Of a stretch of DNA of 5,927 nt, positions 5,373 to 5,927 are shown piece by piece (within the stretch, counting starts at the first letter, position 1; each line of letters begins with the position of its first letter). Location: contig JAQUKF010000072.1 in assembly GCA_028719265.1 (NCBI GenBank), forward strand, positions 1 through 5,927, given 5' to 3'. The position numbers were made by a program, and so were the translations under genes. Source of the stretch: Candidatus Omnitrophota bacterium. Its GTDB lineage: Bacteria > Omnitrophota > Gorgyraeia > Gygaellales > Profunditerraquicolaceae. The notes beneath the pieces were generated by a model. The model was not told the origin of the DNA and did no database searches. It saw only the letters and a program-made list of their open reading frames with translations.

Positions 5373-5927
5373 TGGAAAAATTCAAAGTTACTTTTTTCCC
5401 GGATAATAAATCGGTCTTTGTGGAAAAGGATAAGACTGTTCTTTCTGCGGCTATTTCCGCCGGTATCTATATAAGTTCTGCCTGCGGCGGCGACGGAGTT
5501 TGCGGGAGGTGCAAGGTCATTTTAAAAAAGGGACAGGTCAGCGAACAGCCTAACGGTATAATTACCGAGAAGGAAAGAAAAAACAATATCTACCTTGCCT
5601 GTCTTACGAATATCCGCGGAGAACTGGAGATAGAGATACCTGAGAGTTCGCGACTTGAATTTGACAGGATAGCCGGGAAAAATGAACCGGAGGACCTGTA
5701 TTCAAGAGCCGAGAGTATCCATTATCCTGTCGCGGAATTCAACGAAAAGGTATTCAAATATTCCCCCTGCGTCAATAAGGTTTACCTTGAGATGCCCGCT
5801 CCCACGCTTAACGATAACGTGAGCGATCTGGAAAGGATATGCCGCGCTTTACGCAGCAGCGGGGATTTACCGGCAGTACAAACAGGATTATCCAATATAC
5901 GCCAGCTGGGGGAAATCTTGCGTGACT
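5372..5927 (+). CDS. acsV: Reductive activator of the corrinoid iron-sulfur protein (RACo), N-terminal part (3' truncated by window)
   Basis: ATG at 5372 shares its A with the acsC stop. The frame stays open to the window end, giving 185 residues of a protein that is normally over 600. Residues 1-92 are a [2Fe-2S] ferredoxin domain with Cys38, Cys44, Cys47 and Cys77 (CX5CX2CX29C) in SACGGDGVCGRCKV and LACL. A linker follows, and from about 130 comes the start of the middle domain, recognisable by YSPCVNKVYLEMPAPTLNDN and SDLERICRAL (151-160). The ASKHA ATPase domain with the DUF4445 signature lies beyond the window. Family knowledge: RACo uses ATP to drive electrons from its cluster onto the inactive Co(II) corrinoid, restoring Co(I). 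An N-terminal rather than C-terminal cluster and the position right after acsC favour AcsV over methyltransferase activators of the RamA type. No Shine-Dalgarno is visible, so translation probably depends on coupling to acsC. Confidence 0.92.
   Translation, partial: MEKFKVTFFPDNKSVFVEKDKTVLSAAISAGIYISSACGGDGVCGRCKVILKKGQVSEQPNGIITEKERKNNIYLACLTNIRGELEIEIPESSRLEFDRIAGKNEPEDLYSRAESIHYPVAEFNEKVFKYSPCVNKVYLEMPAPTLNDNVSDLERICRALRSSGDLPAVQTGLSNIRQLGEILRD

Overview
The window is a gapless, single-strand run of nine protein-coding genes, the first and last cut by the window edges. Spacing is very tight: junctions of -4, -4, +12, +15, +7, +3, +37 and -1 bases. It reads as one long co-directional transcription unit, or two units with a possible break in the 37-base gap at 4004-4040. 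I see no RNA gene, mobile element, CRISPR array, convincing terminator or intergenic stretch over 37 bases.

The organism looks like an anaerobic bacterium with the bacterial-type Wood-Ljungdahl (reductive acetyl-CoA) pathway, because it carries the large subunit of the corrinoid iron-sulfur protein (acsC) directly followed by its reductive activator (acsV/RACo). Good AAGGAGG-type Shine-Dalgarno sites and a bactofilin also point to Bacteria. An uncultured lineage such as Candidatus Omnitrophota would fit this gene mixture, but that placement is inference and the window alone cannot prove it.

Layout: (1) 1-1006, an envelope pair: the C-terminal tail of an S41 carboxyl-terminal processing peptidase and a YibQ-type divergent polysaccharide deacetylase. 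(2) 1003-1995, tsaD, for the universal t6A tRNA modification. (3) 2008-2481, a short MgtC/SapB-family membrane protein. (4) 2497-3319, the most unusual part: a bactofilin fused at its C-terminus to an excisionase-type helix-turn-helix (HTH) domain, followed 7 bases later by a small protein with a similar HTH at its N-terminus and a single C-terminal membrane anchor. (5) 3323-4003, larB, which catalyses the first step of nickel-pincer nucleotide synthesis. (6) 4041-5927, acsC and the N-terminal part of acsV.

How they fit together: the peptidase and deacetylase-like protein belong to envelope remodelling, and the ctpA-yibQ neighbourhood is known from other bacteria. acsC and acsV work directly together, since RACo re-reduces the cobalt of the corrinoid protein at the cost of ATP. 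The bactofilin-HTH and membrane-anchored HTH proteins may form a membrane/cytoskeleton/nucleic-acid linking pair, which is a hypothesis. LarB next to carbon-fixation genes suggests a nickel connection but is not proof of one.
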